This document shows, one piece after another, positions 11,394 to 21,856 of a DNA stretch of 64,000 bases. The position numbers and the translations under genes are program-made. The stretch is from the NCBI RefSeq assembly GCF_000025705.1, contig NC_013959.1, forward strand, positions 186,001-250,000, in the 5' to 3' direction. Every line of letters starts with the position of its first letter. The first letter of the stretch is position 1. A model generated the notes under the pieces. That model was not told where the DNA came from and made no database searches. It worked only from the letters and a program-made list of their open reading frames with translations. This DNA comes from Sideroxydans lithotrophicus ES-1. GTDB lineage: Bacteria; Pseudomonadota; Gammaproteobacteria; Burkholderiales; Gallionellaceae.

Positions 11394-12257
11394 ATGGTTA
11401 TCGTATTTGATGTGTTGGCGCGTCTGCCGCTGTGGCTATTGCACCGTATCGGCACGCTGCTCGGCTGGGTGGTCTATCTGTCTTCGGGGCGTTATGCCAG
11501 GCGTTTGCGGGCAAACCTGCAAAGCGCCGGCCTGGCAGATTCGCGGGACGGGTATCGCAAGCTGGTTCGGGCCAATGTAAGCGAGGCGGGCAAAGGGATA
11601 ATGGAGCTGCCCTGGGTATGGCGCCGTCCGCTGGAGAAAGTGCTCACCGGCGTCAAGCAATACCACGGTTGGGAACATATCGAAGCGGCAGTCGCGCAGG
11701 GCAAGGGGGTGATCGCACTGACGCCGCATCTCGGCTGCTTCGAGATCATCAGCCTGTTCATCGCTGCCCGCCTGCCGATCACCACCATGTATCGCCCGCC
11801 GCGCTGGGCCTTCCTCGACAAATTGATGTATGAAGGCCGTGCGCGCGGGCAGACCAAACTGGCCCCGACCGACCTGGGCGGCGTGCGCCAGCTGATCAAG
11901 ACGCTCAAGCACGGCGGGATCATCGGCGTATTGCCGGATCAGGTGCCGGGCAATGGCGAGGGCGAATGGGTGCCGTTCTTCGGGCGTCCCGCCTATACCA
12001 TGACGCTGATCGGAAAGCTGATCAAATCCAGCGGGGCGGCGGTGGTGATGTGCAGCAGCGAGCGTTTGCCGCACGGCGAAGGTTATGCGTTGCATTTCAC
12101 GCCCCTGGCCATCGATCCCGCCATTTCCATTCCGGCGCAGATCAACGCGGTACTGGAAAAGACGATACGTACCTGCCCCGAGCAGTACCTGTGGAGTTAT
12201 AACCGTTACAAAGTGCCGCGCGGTGCATTGCCGCCAGACACAGTCAAGGAGCAGTGA
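11394..12257 (+). CDS. lipid A-type lauroyl acyltransferase, LpxL/HtrB family (first copy)
   Basis: 287 residues with an N-terminal hydrophobic anchor and the HxxxxE-type motif HLGCFE near residue 115, the catalytic His/Glu pair of lysophospholipid acyltransferases. Later PDQVPGNGEGEWVPFFG and the EQYLWSYNRYK C-terminus are typical of LpxL/HtrB enzymes. These add a secondary acyl chain to Kdo-lipid A at the inner membrane. A second family member follows with a 1-bp overlap, so the pair probably adds the two secondary chains. Confidence 0.88.
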   Translation: MVIVFDVLARLPLWLLHRIGTLLGWVVYLSSGRYARRLRANLQSAGLADSRDGYRKLVRANVSEAGKGIMELPWVWRRPLEKVLTGVKQYHGWEHIEAAVAQGKGVIALTPHLGCFEIISLFIAARLPITTMYRPPRWAFLDKLMYEGRARGQTKLAPTDLGGVRQLIKTLKHGGIIGVLPDQVPGNGEGEWVPFFGRPAYTMTLIGKLIKSSGAAVVMCSSERLPHGEGYALHFTPLAIDPAISIPAQINAVLEKTIRTCPEQYLWSYNRYKVPRGALPPDTVKEQ

Positions 12258-13126
12258 TGCTGGTGCGCATCGGCGTTTTCGTCTTCTGGCTGATCCATTT
12301 TTTGCCGTTCCGCGTCATCGTTGCCATCGGTAATGGACTCGGGTTAGTGCTCTATCCGTTGGCGTCAGAGCGCCGCCGGGTGGGCATGATCAACTTGGGG
12401 CTGTGTTTCCCCGGGATGAGCGAAGTGGATCGCGAGCAACTCGTACGTGCGCATTTCAAGATGTTCTGTCGCGGTCTGATCGAGCGCAGCATCCTGTGGT
12501 GGTCGAGTGCCGAACGCATCCGCAGTCTCATCCGCGTCGAGGGTGTGGAGCATTTCGAGGCGGTCAAGGACAAGCCAGCCATCTTTCTCACACCGCATTT
12601 CGTCGGCATGGATGCGGGCGGCCAATGGATCGCGCAGCACACTGACACGGTATGCATGTATGCGAACCAGAAGAACCGCTACTTGACCGAGTTGTTGCTG
12701 GAAAAGCGGGCACGCTTCCGCAACCAGCATCTCTATTCCAGACAGGAAGGTTTGCGCCCCATCCTCAAGGGGATGCGCAAAGGCATGCCCTTCATCTATC
12801 CGCCCGATCAGGATCAGGGGGTCAAGGATGGTGCGTTCATCCCTTTCTTCGGCGTGCCTGCCGCGACTATGACTTCGCTGCCGCGCATCGCGCAGATGAC
12901 CGGTGCGAAAGTCGTGCCCAGCATCACGCGCGTGCTGCCCGGCGGCGAGGGGTATGTGCTGACGTTCTATCCGGCGTGGGAGAATTATCCGAGCGGGGAC
13001 GATATCGCCGATGCGCGGCGCATGAATGCCTTCATCGAGGATCGCATCCGCGAGATGCCGGAACAGTATTTCTGGCTGCACAAGCGGTTCAAGACGCGGC
13101 CCGAGGGCGAGGCAAGGTTTTATTAG
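12257..13126 (+). CDS. lipid A-type acyltransferase, LpxL/LpxP family (second copy)
   Basis: 289 residues from the ATG overlapping the previous stop as TGATG. An N-terminal membrane anchor, the catalytic HFVGMD variant (His and Asp in HxxxxD/E), PPDQDQGVKDGAFIPFFG and EQYFWLHKRFKTRP are visible. It acts on lipid A precursors at the cytoplasmic membrane face. The acidic residue is Asp here and Glu in the upstream copy, which fits different positional or chain preferences. Confidence 0.88.
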   Translation: MLVRIGVFVFWLIHFLPFRVIVAIGNGLGLVLYPLASERRRVGMINLGLCFPGMSEVDREQLVRAHFKMFCRGLIERSILWWSSAERIRSLIRVEGVEHFEAVKDKPAIFLTPHFVGMDAGGQWIAQHTDTVCMYANQKNRYLTELLLEKRARFRNQHLYSRQEGLRPILKGMRKGMPFIYPPDQDQGVKDGAFIPFFGVPAATMTSLPRIAQMTGAKVVPSITRVLPGGEGYVLTFYPAWENYPSGDDIADARRMNAFIEDRIREMPEQYFWLHKRFKTRPEGEARFY

Positions 13127-13131
13127 GTATC

Positions 13132-13170
13132 CCCTCTCCCGCTAGCGGGAGAGGGGTAGGGGAGAGGGTG
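13132..13170. repeat. REP-like palindromic element, left copy
   Basis: The palindrome CCTCTCCCGCTAGCGGGAGAGG is followed by a G-rich tail (GGTAGGGGAGAGGGTG). The same unit recurs in inverted orientation after the DUF559 gene. Such C-rich/G-rich palindromes are common intergenic REP-type repeats. The 22-base palindrome is cited here by its arms: CCTCTCCCGC and GCGGGAGAGG around TA. Confidence 0.8.
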
Positions 13171-13172
13171 TT

Positions 13173-13538
13173 GTGGCTGAAAAAGAAATCTTAGACAACG
13201 CCAAAACTTTACGCACCCAACAAACAGAAGCCGAGCAGCGGCTGTGGTTCCACCTGTGGGCGCACCGCTTCATGAAGCTGAAATTCAAGCGGCAAAAACC
13301 AATTGGTTGCTATATCGTCGATTTTGTATCCGTGGAGCGGAAGTTGATTATTGAAATTGACGGTGGACAGCATTCCGAGCAGGTTGAATACGACCAACGG
13401 CGCGATTTCTGGCTGAGAAGCCAAGGCTACACTGTGTTACGGTTTTGGAACAATGATGTCATGCAACAGTTGGACGGAGTGTTGGAACAAATACGATTGA
13501 CGGTTATAGCCCTCTCCCCCCAGCCCCTCTCCCGCTAG
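13173..13538 (+). CDS. DUF559 domain protein (Vsr-like endonuclease fold)
   Basis: 121 residues, GTG start. The fold motifs FKRQKPIGCYIVDFVS, KLIIEIDGGQH and the C-terminal VLRFWNNDV match DUF559 proteins, relatives of very-short-patch repair endonucleases with D...ExDGxQH metal ligands. The gene is bracketed by inverted REP-like palindromes and its last residues (LSPQPLSR) are encoded by the right palindrome. Activity is unproven; the setting suggests a small mobile or REP-associated cassette. Confidence 0.85.
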   Translation: MAEKEILDNAKTLRTQQTEAEQRLWFHLWAHRFMKLKFKRQKPIGCYIVDFVSVERKLIIEIDGGQHSEQVEYDQRRDFWLRSQGYTVLRFWNNDVMQQLDGVLEQIRLTVIALSPQPLSR

Positions 13539-13551
13539 CGGGAGAGGGGAG
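13509..13551. repeat. REP-like palindromic element, right copy (inverted)
   Basis: Contains CCCTCTCCCCCCAGCCCC followed by the same palindrome arms CTCTCCCGC/GCGGGAGAG as the copy at 13132, with the tail on the opposite side. The two copies are therefore in inverted orientation and enclose the DUF559 gene. The element supplies the end of the DUF559 frame, including its stop. Confidence 0.8.
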
Positions 13552-13575
13552 ATAAATGCCTGAAGGGACACTGAA

Positions 13576-15039
13576 ATGAAATACAAAGATCTGCGCGACT
13601 TCATCTCCCAACTGGAAAAGCTCGGTGAGCTAAAACGCGTTACCGCGCCAGTCTCCACACACCTGGAAATGACCGAGATCTGCGATCGTGTGCTGCGCGT
13701 GCAAGGCCCCGCGCTGCTGTTCGAGAACGTGGCCGGGCACAAGATGCCGGTGCTGGCCAACCTGTTCGGCACGCCGCGCCGCGTGGCACTGGGCATGGGC
13801 GAAGATTCAATTACGGCCTTGCGCGAAGTCGGCAAGCTGCTCGCCTACCTGAAAGAACCGGAGCCGCCCAAGGGTCTGAAGGATGCGTGGGAGAAATGGC
13901 CGATACTCAAACAAGTCCTCACCATGTCGCCCAAGGTGCTGTCTTCCGCCCCGTGCCAGGAAGTGGTGTGGGAGGGCAACGACGTCGATCTGTCGAAACT
14001 GCCGATCCAGCATTGCTGGCCGGGCGATGTTGCGCCGCTGATCACCTGGGGGCTGGTGGTCACGCGCGGTCCGAACAAGCCGCGCCAGAACCTCGGCATC
14101 TACCGCCAGCAGGTCATCGCGCCGAACAAGGTCATCATGCGCTGGCTGGCGCACCGCGGCGGCGCGCTGGATTTTCGCGACCACTGCGAGAAGAACCCGG
14201 GGCAGCCGTTCCCGGTGGCGGTGGTGATCGGTGCCGATCCCGCGACCATCCTCGGTGCGGTGACCCCCGTTCCCGACTCATTGTCCGAATACCAGTTCGC
14301 GGGATTGTTGCGCGGCAGCAAGACCGAACTGGTGAAATGCATCGGCAGCGACTTGCAAGTGCCCGCTTCCGCCGAAATCGTGCTGGAAGGCGTGATCCAT
14401 CCGGGCGAAACCGCGCTGGAAGGACCGTACGGCGACCACACCGGTTACTACAACGAGCAGGACAAGTTTCCGGTCTTTACCATCCAGCGCATCACCATGC
14501 GCCGCGATCCCATTTACCACTCCACCTACACCGGCAAGCCGCCCGACGAACCGGCCATGCTAGGCGTCGCGCTGAACGAGGTGTTCGTGCCGCTGCTGCA
14601 AAAGCAATTCCCGGAGATCGCCGATTTCTACCTGCCGCCTGAAGGTTGCTCCTATCGCATGGCGGTGGTGAGCATCAGGAAGCAATACGCCGGGCATGCC
14701 AAGCGCGTGATGTTCGGCATCTGGAGCTTCCTGCGCCAGTTCATGTACACCAAGTTCATCGTGGTGGTGGATGACGACATCGACGTGCGCGACTGGAAGG
14801 AAGTGATCTGGGCGATCACCACGCGCATGGACCCGGTGCGCGACACGCTGCTGGTGGAGAACACGCCGATCGACTACCTCGACTTCGCCAGTCCGGTTTC
14901 AGGATTGGGCGGCAAGATGGGACTGGATGCGACCAATAAATGGCCGGGCGAGACGCAACGCGAATGGGGCACACCTATCGTGATGGATGCTGTTGTGAAA
15001 GCGAAGGTGGATGCGATGTGGAGCGAACTGGGTTTGTAG
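13576..15039 (+). CDS. ubiD: UbiD, 4-hydroxy-3-polyprenylbenzoate decarboxylase
   Basis: 487 residues, the normal UbiD length. It decarboxylates the prenylated hydroxybenzoate intermediate of ubiquinone synthesis using prenylated FMN made by UbiX. Recognised blocks are the N-terminal [23 protein letters not shown] start, the prFMN-binding middle ([21 protein letters not shown]), [11 protein letters not shown] and the C-terminal [21 protein letters not shown]. The GEGPYGD glutamate region carries the catalytic E-R-E network. A strong terminator follows. Confidence 0.96.
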   Translation: MKYKDLRDFISQLEKLGELKRVTAPVSTHLEMTEICDRVLRVQGPALLFENVAGHKMPVLANLFGTPRRVALGMGEDSITALREVGKLLAYLKEPEPPKGLKDAWEKWPILKQVLTMSPKVLSSAPCQEVVWEGNDVDLSKLPIQHCWPGDVAPLITWGLVVTRGPNKPRQNLGIYRQQVIAPNKVIMRWLAHRGGALDFRDHCEKNPGQPFPVAVVIGADPATILGAVTPVPDSLSEYQFAGLLRGSKTELVKCIGSDLQVPASAEIVLEGVIHPGETALEGPYGDHTGYYNEQDKFPVFTIQRITMRRDPIYHSTYTGKPPDEPAMLGVALNEVFVPLLQKQFPEIADFYLPPEGCSYRMAVVSIRKQYAGHAKRVMFGIWSFLRQFMYTKFIVVVDDDIDVRDWKEVIWAITTRMDPVRDTLLVENTPIDYLDFASPVSGLGGKMGLDATNKWPGETQREWGTPIVMDAVVKAKVDAMWSELGL

Positions 15040-15052
15040 TCGGCAAAAAAAC

Positions 15053-15078
15053 AAAAAAGCCGGGTCTCCCCGGCTTTT
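15053..15078. terminator. bidirectional rho-independent terminator
   Basis: AAAAAAGCCGGG-TCT-CCCCGGCTTTT: a GC stem flanked by A and T tracts on both sides. It sits between the convergent ubiD (+) and outer-membrane protein (-) genes and can serve both. Confidence 0.92.
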
Positions 15079-15096
15079 CATTAGGCTAACTTCAAA

Positions 15097-15717
15097 TTAG
15101 AAGTTGTACACACCACCTACCGAGAATACCTGCACGCCAATATTGGGTGCGTTCACCCCTCCGAAGAACAATCCGGGCAATTGGACTTTGCCGAAATCTT
15201 GATACTGCAGACGAATGCCGAATCGCTTGTTGATGTTGAACTGACCTCCGATACCGAACATCAAGTTGGTCTTGCTGGCACTTGCGGTTTGGGCAACACT
15301 GGGTACGAAAGTGCCGCCGAAGGCAGTAGCTGTGTAATCAATTTTGGTGTTTGCTAACCCCAATTTGCCGAACAGATCAAATTTGTCGTTGATCGGAAAA
15401 GTACCGACTGCAGCAAGCTGCAGGGAAGAGGTCTTCAATTTTTCCGTTGTGCTAGCGCCACCACCAGCACTGGTAGTAATGGTCGAATCTCCGATGATGG
15501 AATAGCCAGCTTCTACACCCACATTTTGGTTAAAGTGATAACCGCCGCCAATGGTGATAGATCCTGGATTGCCGAATTTGGTAGTGGAAAATTGACTTGT
15601 GGCATTGCTGAAGTTTGCTTGACCCAAATCAGCGTTAACGTAAGCACCCTGATCCGCAGCGAAAGCGGAAGCAGAAACTGTTGCCGAGAGAAATAGTACA
15701 GAAGCGATTTTCTTCAT
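15097..15717 (-). CDS. outer-membrane beta-barrel protein (OmpA-like transmembrane / OmpW-like)
   Basis: 206 residues. A signal peptide MKKIASVLFLSATVSASAFA with an AxA cleavage site is followed by alternating aromatic/polar strands ending in GGVYNF, whose terminal Phe is the BAM recognition mark. The size fits an eight-stranded barrel. The body is richer in Ser/Thr/Asn and the DNA more AT-rich than its neighbours, as is common for surface proteins. Specific function unknown. Upstream lies a cluster of near-identical repeats that may be an operator. Confidence 0.82.
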   Translation of the reverse strand: MKKIASVLFLSATVSASAFAADQGAYVNADLGQANFSNATSQFSTTKFGNPGSITIGGGYHFNQNVGVEAGYSIIGDSTITTSAGGGASTTEKLKTSSLQLAAVGTFPINDKFDLFGKLGLANTKIDYTATAFGGTFVPSVAQTASASKTNLMFGIGGQFNINKRFGIRLQYQDFGKVQLPGLFFGGVNAPNIGVQVFSVGGVYNF

Positions 15718-15810
15718 TTTTGTTCCTTATGAATTAACAAATACAGTTTGCGCATTGCAAATTGCAGCGCGGATTCTCTTTTATTATCCTCAATGCAGTA
15801 AAGGACAAAA

Positions 15811-15868
15811 AAGTACTAGATAGTTTTGTGGAAAGTACTAGATATTTTTCGCAAAAGTATCTAGATAC
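15811..15868. promoter_or_regulatory. three spaced repeats AAGTACTAGATA upstream of the barrel protein
   Basis: Copies start at 15811 (AAGTACTAGATAG), 15833 (AAGTACTAGATAT) and 15855 (AAGTATCTAGATAC), each exactly 22 bp apart, or about two helical turns. They lie about 95-150 bp upstream of the barrel gene start and roughly 40-100 bp downstream of the dacB stop in an AT-rich gap. Regular phasing suggests a cooperative regulator site. No known regulator is recognised. Confidence 0.5.
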
Positions 15869-15909
15869 ATTTTAAAGTTGATTGGGGTAAGCCGAGCTTG
15901 ATCAGAGAG

Positions 15910-17394
15910 TTATTTGCGCGCCACCCACTCGATCAGCGCATCCTGCGCACCCTGTCCGGCCTTGGCATAAGGGTGGTTGATATAGAACACGACGATCCAT
16001 TCGCGGCCGCTCTTCGAACGTACATAGCCAGCGATGGTCTTGACGCCTTCCAGCGTGCCGGTCTTGAGGTGGGCGTGGCTGGCGGCGGGGCTGTCCTTGA
16101 GGCGTCTTCTGACCGAGCCGTCCACGCCAAGTATGGGCAGCGAGGCCTGCAGCTCGGCGCTCAGCGGATCATCGTAGGCAAGCTGTAACAACTTATCCAT
16201 GCTGGCCACACTGATGCGCTCATTGCGCGAGAGCCCGGCGCCGTTCTCCAACACCAGTTCCGGGAAATGCAGGTGGTTGCGCGCCAGCCAGAGTTGCATC
16301 GCCAACACGCTGCGCTCGATGCTCATGCGCCCTGTCCATTCTTCATTTTCGGGGAAGCTGGCTTGGGTTGCGGCCACGCCCGAGGCCGGTTCGTTTTCTG
16401 TCGGCGGCTCATTGTCTTTTGCGACAGGCACGGTCTCGCCTAACGTCAGGAACAGTTGGCGGGCCATGACATTGTTGCTGTACTTGTTGATGTCCCGAAT
16501 GATCGAGCTCAAGGGTTCGGAGCGATGGGTGGAGAAGAGCTTTGCGCCAGTGCCGACCACGCCATCCCGCTCCTTGCCTTGCAAAGTGCCGCCGAGTTCT
16601 TTCCAAACAGCGCTGAAGACCGCACCCACATATCTTGTGTGCGGCATCACGCTGAGGTTCTGTTCGCGTTCGCCGCACCCCATGGGATAGTCGCCTTGCA
16701 GCACGACGCTGTCGCCCTGCGGTTGCACCTGGAACAAGTCGTCCCAGTTGTCGCAGTTCACTTTTTCGTTATTGGGCGTCAGCTGGTTGTGCAGCGTCAT
16801 GCCGTCCAGCGGCGGTTCGGTGACGACCTTGAGGCCGATACCGTCGGGCATGTAGCGCAGGCGCAGGGTGTTGAAATTGAGCAACAGCGCATCGGGGCCG
16901 ACGTTGTACGCGCGCACCGGATCGGCGTCGAATGCGCCGGGATCGTAGGGTGGCAGGTCGAAGTAACTGCGATCCAGGATGAGGTCGCCACGGATCTCGC
17001 GCAGGCCGCGCGCTCGCAGCTCGCTCAGCCACAACCAGAATTGCTCGATGGTGAATTTCGGGTCGCCGTAACCCTTGAGGATCAGATTGCCGTCGAGTAC
17101 TCCGTCCTTCAGCTCGCCGTCGATCCAGGCTTCGGTCTTCCAGGTGTATGCAGGTCCGAGCAGGTCGAGCGAGGAATAGGTGGTGAGCAGCTTCATGGTG
17201 GAAGCCGGATTCATCGGGCGCTGTGCGTTGATGCTGATGAGCGGGGCGTGTTTGCCCACCTCGCGAACCTCGACGGCGATACCGGAGCGCGGGATATGCG
17301 CGTTCTTCAATTCCTGGACGACCGTTGCCGGCAGCGAGGCGGCATGGACATTGACAGCGAGGCACAGCAGGAGTGCGGCGTACGGGCGTTTCAT
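15910..17394 (-). CDS. dacB: D-Ala-D-Ala carboxypeptidase/endopeptidase, PBP4 (DacB) family
   Basis: 494 residues with an N-terminal signal peptide. The penicillin-binding active-site set is present: S65-T-M-K68, the YSNN triad (S-x-N) in the middle and KTG in LKTGTLEGVKT near the C-terminus. PBP4 trims and cleaves peptidoglycan crosslinks in the periplasm. The start ATG overlaps the bioA stop by 4 bp, so it is translated with bioA although the two have no shared pathway. Confidence 0.93.
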   Translation of the reverse strand: MKRPYAALLLCLAVNVHAASLPATVVQELKNAHIPRSGIAVEVREVGKHAPLISINAQRPMNPASTMKLLTTYSSLDLLGPAYTWKTEAWIDGELKDGVLDGNLILKGYGDPKFTIEQFWLWLSELRARGLREIRGDLILDRSYFDLPPYDPGAFDADPVRAYNVGPDALLLNFNTLRLRYMPDGIGLKVVTEPPLDGMTLHNQLTPNNEKVNCDNWDDLFQVQPQGDSVVLQGDYPMGCGEREQNLSVMPHTRYVGAVFSAVWKELGGTLQGKERDGVVGTGAKLFSTHRSEPLSSIIRDINKYSNNVMARQLFLTLGETVPVAKDNEPPTENEPASGVAATQASFPENEEWTGRMSIERSVLAMQLWLARNHLHFPELVLENGAGLSRNERISVASMDKLLQLAYDDPLSAELQASLPILGVDGSVRRRLKDSPAASHAHLKTGTLEGVKTIAGYVRSKSGREWIVVFYINHPYAKAGQGAQDALIEWVARK

Positions 17395-18740
17395 ATCAAA
17401 CGATCGATCACTTTCAGCGTGTGCGTCACGAGCAATCTCATCTCGTCTTCGCCAATGACATAGGGTGGCATGAAATATACCGTGTTGCCCATGGGGCGCA
17501 ACAATAATTCGTGCTGCAGACCAAGGCTGAAACAGCGCTGGGCGAAATCTGCATGCGGCGTATCCACTTCGAACGCCCAGACCATGCCGGTATTGCGGAA
17601 GTTCCTTACCCTAGGGTGTTCGCGCAGTGGTTGTGCGATGCGGTTGAAAAAGGCCGCCTTGCTGCGGTTGGCATTGAGTACATCGTCCTGGGCGAAGATG
17701 TCCAGGGTCGCCAGTGCGGCGCGGCAGGCCAGCGGGTTGCCAGTGTAGGAATGCGAATGCAGGAATCCGCGCGCAGTCTCGTCGGCATAGAAGGCTTGAT
17801 AGATGTCGTCGGTCGTCATCACGATGGAAAGCGGCAGGTAGCCACCGGTGATGCCTTTAGACAGCAGCAGGAAGTCGGGTGAAATCCCCCTCTCCCCCTG
17901 GGGGAGGGCAAGGGGTGGGGGCGCCTGCTCACAGGCGAACATGGTGCCGGTCCTGCCCATGCCGACCGCGATCTCGTCCGCGATCAGGTGCACACCAAAG
18001 CGCGAACACAATTCGCGCGCACGCAGCAAATAGACCGGGTGGTACATCGCCATGCCTGCCGCGCCCTGGATCAGCGGTTCGACGATGAAGGCGGCGATGT
18101 TGCCGTGATGTGCATGCAGATGTGTTTCGAGTGCATCGGCGCAACGCAAGGCAAAAGCATCCGGGCTTTCTCCAGCTTCTGCTTCGCGGCTATCCGGGCT
18201 GGGCACGGTGGCGTTTTGCCTGATCAATGCGCCATAGGCGTCGCGGAACAAGGCGACATCGGTCACCGACAATGCGCCCAGCGTTTCGCCGTGGTAGCTG
18301 TTCTGCATGCTGATGAACTGAGTCTTTTCCGGCTTGCCATTGTTGCGCCAATAGTGGGCACTCATTTTCAGCGCGATCTCGGTGGCGGATGCACCGTCGG
18401 AACCGTAGAAGCAGTGTCCCAGTCCGGCGGGGGCGAGTGCGCGCAGCCTCTCCGATAACTGGACCACCGGCTCGTGGGTGAAACCGGCCAGCATCACATG
18501 CTCCAGTTTGCCGAGCTGGTCGGTGAGGGCAGCGTTGATGCGCGGGTTGCAATGGCCGAACAGGTTGACCCACCACGAACTCACCGCATCCAGATAACGC
18601 TTGCCCTCCGGGTCGTATAACCATACGCCATCGCCGCGCGCGATGGGAACCAGCGGCAGGTTTTCGTGCCGTTTCATCTGGGTGCAGGGATGCCACACGG
18701 CAGAAAGGCTGCGTTCGAGGAGGTTGCTGTTGGCTGACAT
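17391..18740 (-). CDS. bioA: adenosylmethionine-8-amino-7-oxononanoate aminotransferase BioA
   Basis: 449 residues from the ATG at 18740. A much longer frame reaching 19121 runs antisense through the neighbouring epimerase and is rejected. Class III aminotransferase motifs: WHPCTQMK at the N-terminus, SSWWVNLFGH, YGSDGASATEIALKM, NSYHGETLGA, LIADEIAVGMGRTG and the PLP lysine in LLLSKGITGGYLPLS. It uses SAM as amino donor in biotin synthesis. A REP-like palindrome adds about 11 residues (PPPLALPQGER) between EQA and GISPDF, just before the PLP-lysine loop, without breaking the frame. Confidence 0.95.
   Translation of the reverse strand: MSANSNLLERSLSAVWHPCTQMKRHENLPLVPIARGDGVWLYDPEGKRYLDAVSSWWVNLFGHCNPRINAALTDQLGKLEHVMLAGFTHEPVVQLSERLRALAPAGLGHCFYGSDGASATEIALKMSAHYWRNNGKPEKTQFISMQNSYHGETLGALSVTDVALFRDAYGALIRQNATVPSPDSREAEAGESPDAFALRCADALETHLHAHHGNIAAFIVEPLIQGAAGMAMYHPVYLLRARELCSRFGVHLIADEIAVGMGRTGTMFACEQAPPPLALPQGERGISPDFLLLSKGITGGYLPLSIVMTTDDIYQAFYADETARGFLHSHSYTGNPLACRAALATLDIFAQDDVLNANRSKAAFFNRIAQPLREHPRVRNFRNTGMVWAFEVDTPHADFAQRCFSLGLQHELLLRPMGNTVYFMPPYVIGEDEMRLLVTHTLKVIDRLI
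17886..17922. repeat. REP-like palindrome inserted in frame within bioA
   Basis: CTCCCCCTGGGGGAG is a perfect palindrome flanked by C-rich and G-rich arms (GGGCAAGGGGTGGGGG). It resembles the REP-like units at 13.1 and 13.5 kb in layout but not exact sequence. The encoded residues PLALPQGERG are the usual translation of such repeats and do not belong to the BioA family pattern. Confidence 0.7.
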
Positions 18741-18809
18741 ACGCGGAATCATAGCGGAGTTTGCCGGTGGCGTAAGATACTGGCGTCGAAATCGTCTCTG
18801 GAGGCTGTC

Positions 18810-19709
18810 ATGCGAATCTTGATCACTGGCGGGACAGGCCTGATCGGGCGGCATCTTTGCAAGGCGCTGCAGGCAGAAGGGCATCTGCTGACCGTGCTGA
18901 GCCGCCGCCCGGCAACGGTAGCTGTCAAATGCTGCGCATCGGCTCAGGCAATGGCGACGCTGGAAGAATGGCGACCAGACCGGACGTTCGACGCGGTCAT
19001 CAACCTGGCAGGCCAGCCGATCGTGGATGAGGCGTGGACGGAAAAGCGCAAACAGGCGTTGCGCGACAGCCGCATTGCATTGACTGAAGAGCTGGTGCGA
19101 TGCATCGCCGCCGCCAGACAAAAACCTGCGGTGCTGCTGAGCGGCTCGGCTGTCGGATATTACGGCAATCGCGGCGATACTGAACTGGATGAAAACGCCG
19201 GTGCAGGCGATGATTTTGCCGCGGGCCTGTGCCGGGATTGGGAAACTGCGGCATTGGCCGCGGAAGCTTCTGGCGTGCGCGTCTGTCTGCTACGCACTGG
19301 TCTGGTATTGAGCGAGCGCGGAGGCTTGCTCGGGCGCATGTTGTTGCCATTCAGGCTGGGCTTGGGCGCGCGCCTGGGCAGCGGTACACAATGGATGAGC
19401 TGGGTGCACGTCGACGATTATGTGGCGATGGTACTGCGCCTGTTGCGCGACGAGCAGATGTGCGGCCCATTCAACATGACCGCACCGCAACCGGTCACCA
19501 ACACCGAGTTCACCCTGACGCTGGCATCCATGCTGCGCCGTCCGGCGTTCTTCATTGCTCCAGCCTTGATGTTGCGACTGGCCATGGGTGAGCGCGCGGC
19601 GCTGCTGCTGGAGGGGCAACGTGTTCTGCCGACGAGGCTGATGAAGGCGGGTTGCCAGTTCAAATTTCCCGACCTGGCCAGTGCGCTGAACAGTGTGCTA
19701 AACCGCTAG
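18810..19709 (+). CDS. TIGR01777 family NAD(P)-binding epimerase-like protein (YfcH family)
   Basis: 299 residues, extended-SDR fold. The N-terminal ILITGGTGLIGRHL binds the dinucleotide; NLAGQPIVDEAWTEKRKQAL, SGSAVGYYGNRGD and the C-terminal RVLPTRLMKAGCQFKFPDL are typical of the TIGR01777/YfcH family. Its substrate is not established in bacteria. It is divergent from bioA, with 70 bp between starts. Confidence 0.9.
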   Translation: MRILITGGTGLIGRHLCKALQAEGHLLTVLSRRPATVAVKCCASAQAMATLEEWRPDRTFDAVINLAGQPIVDEAWTEKRKQALRDSRIALTEELVRCIAAARQKPAVLLSGSAVGYYGNRGDTELDENAGAGDDFAAGLCRDWETAALAAEASGVRVCLLRTGLVLSERGGLLGRMLLPFRLGLGARLGSGTQWMSWVHVDDYVAMVLRLLRDEQMCGPFNMTAPQPVTNTEFTLTLASMLRRPAFFIAPALMLRLAMGERAALLLEGQRVLPTRLMKAGCQFKFPDLASALNSVLNR

Positions 19710-19742
19710 TGCCCTGTTTTCCAGATAAATTTCTTCAACGCC

Positions 19743-19771
19743 CTTGAAAAGAGGAGCTTGAGTCCCTATCA
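19743..19771 (+). promoter_or_regulatory. sigma-32-type heat-shock promoter of groESL
   Basis: CTTGAAA at 19743-19749, 14 bases, then CCCTATCA at 19764, close to the sigma-32 consensus (CTTGAAA, spacer 13-17, CCCCATNT). It lies just upstream of the CIRCE element, so the operon appears to be under double control. Confidence 0.75.
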
Positions 19772-19798
19772 TTAGCAGTCGCTGGCGGGGAGTGCTAA
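19772..19798. promoter_or_regulatory. CIRCE operator (HrcA binding site)
   Basis: TTAGCAGTC-N9-GAGTGCTAA matches the CIRCE consensus TTAGCACTC-N9-GAGTGCTAA with one mismatch in the left arm. HrcA binding here represses groESL until heat shock. Confidence 0.93.
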
Positions 19799-19885
19799 CC
19801 GGCAATTTGGCCGGCTTGGTCAAAAGATCTATAACGCCCGACCCGCTCACGTATTTTTCAACTCAATGTTTTCAGGAGATAAAGC

Positions 19886-20176
19886 ATGAAGATTCGTCCC
19901 TTAGGCGACCGCGTGATCGTTAAGCGCATGGAAGCAGAAACCAAGACTGCATCCGGAATCATTATTCCCGATGCTGCTACCGAGAAGCCCGATCAAGGTG
20001 TCGTTGTTGCGGTAGGTAATGGCAAAATGGGTGATGACGGCAAGCTGCGCCCGATGAACGTGAAGGTTGGTGACAAGGTGATGTTCGCTAAAACATATGG
20101 TCAGGACTTCAAGATGGACGGGGTCGAACTTCTGCAGATGCGCGAAGAGGACATTATCGGGGTGATTGAGGCCTAA
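19886..20176 (+). CDS. groES: co-chaperonin GroES
   Basis: 96 residues. [18 protein letters not shown], the mobile-loop region [18 protein letters not shown] and the C-terminal EEDIIGVIE are standard GroES. It caps the GroEL ring during protein folding in the cytoplasm. AGGAG precedes the start; groEL follows after 33 bp. Confidence 0.99.
   Translation: MKIRPLGDRVIVKRMEAETKTASGIIIPDAATEKPDQGVVVAVGNGKMGDDGKLRPMNVKVGDKVMFAKTYGQDFKMDGVELLQMREEDIIGVIEA

Positions 20177-21856
<1,680 letters not shown>

Noticed and set aside
18741..19121. N-terminal extension of bioA to 19121
   Set aside because: It runs antisense through the TIGR01777 epimerase; BioA homology begins at the ATG at 18740.
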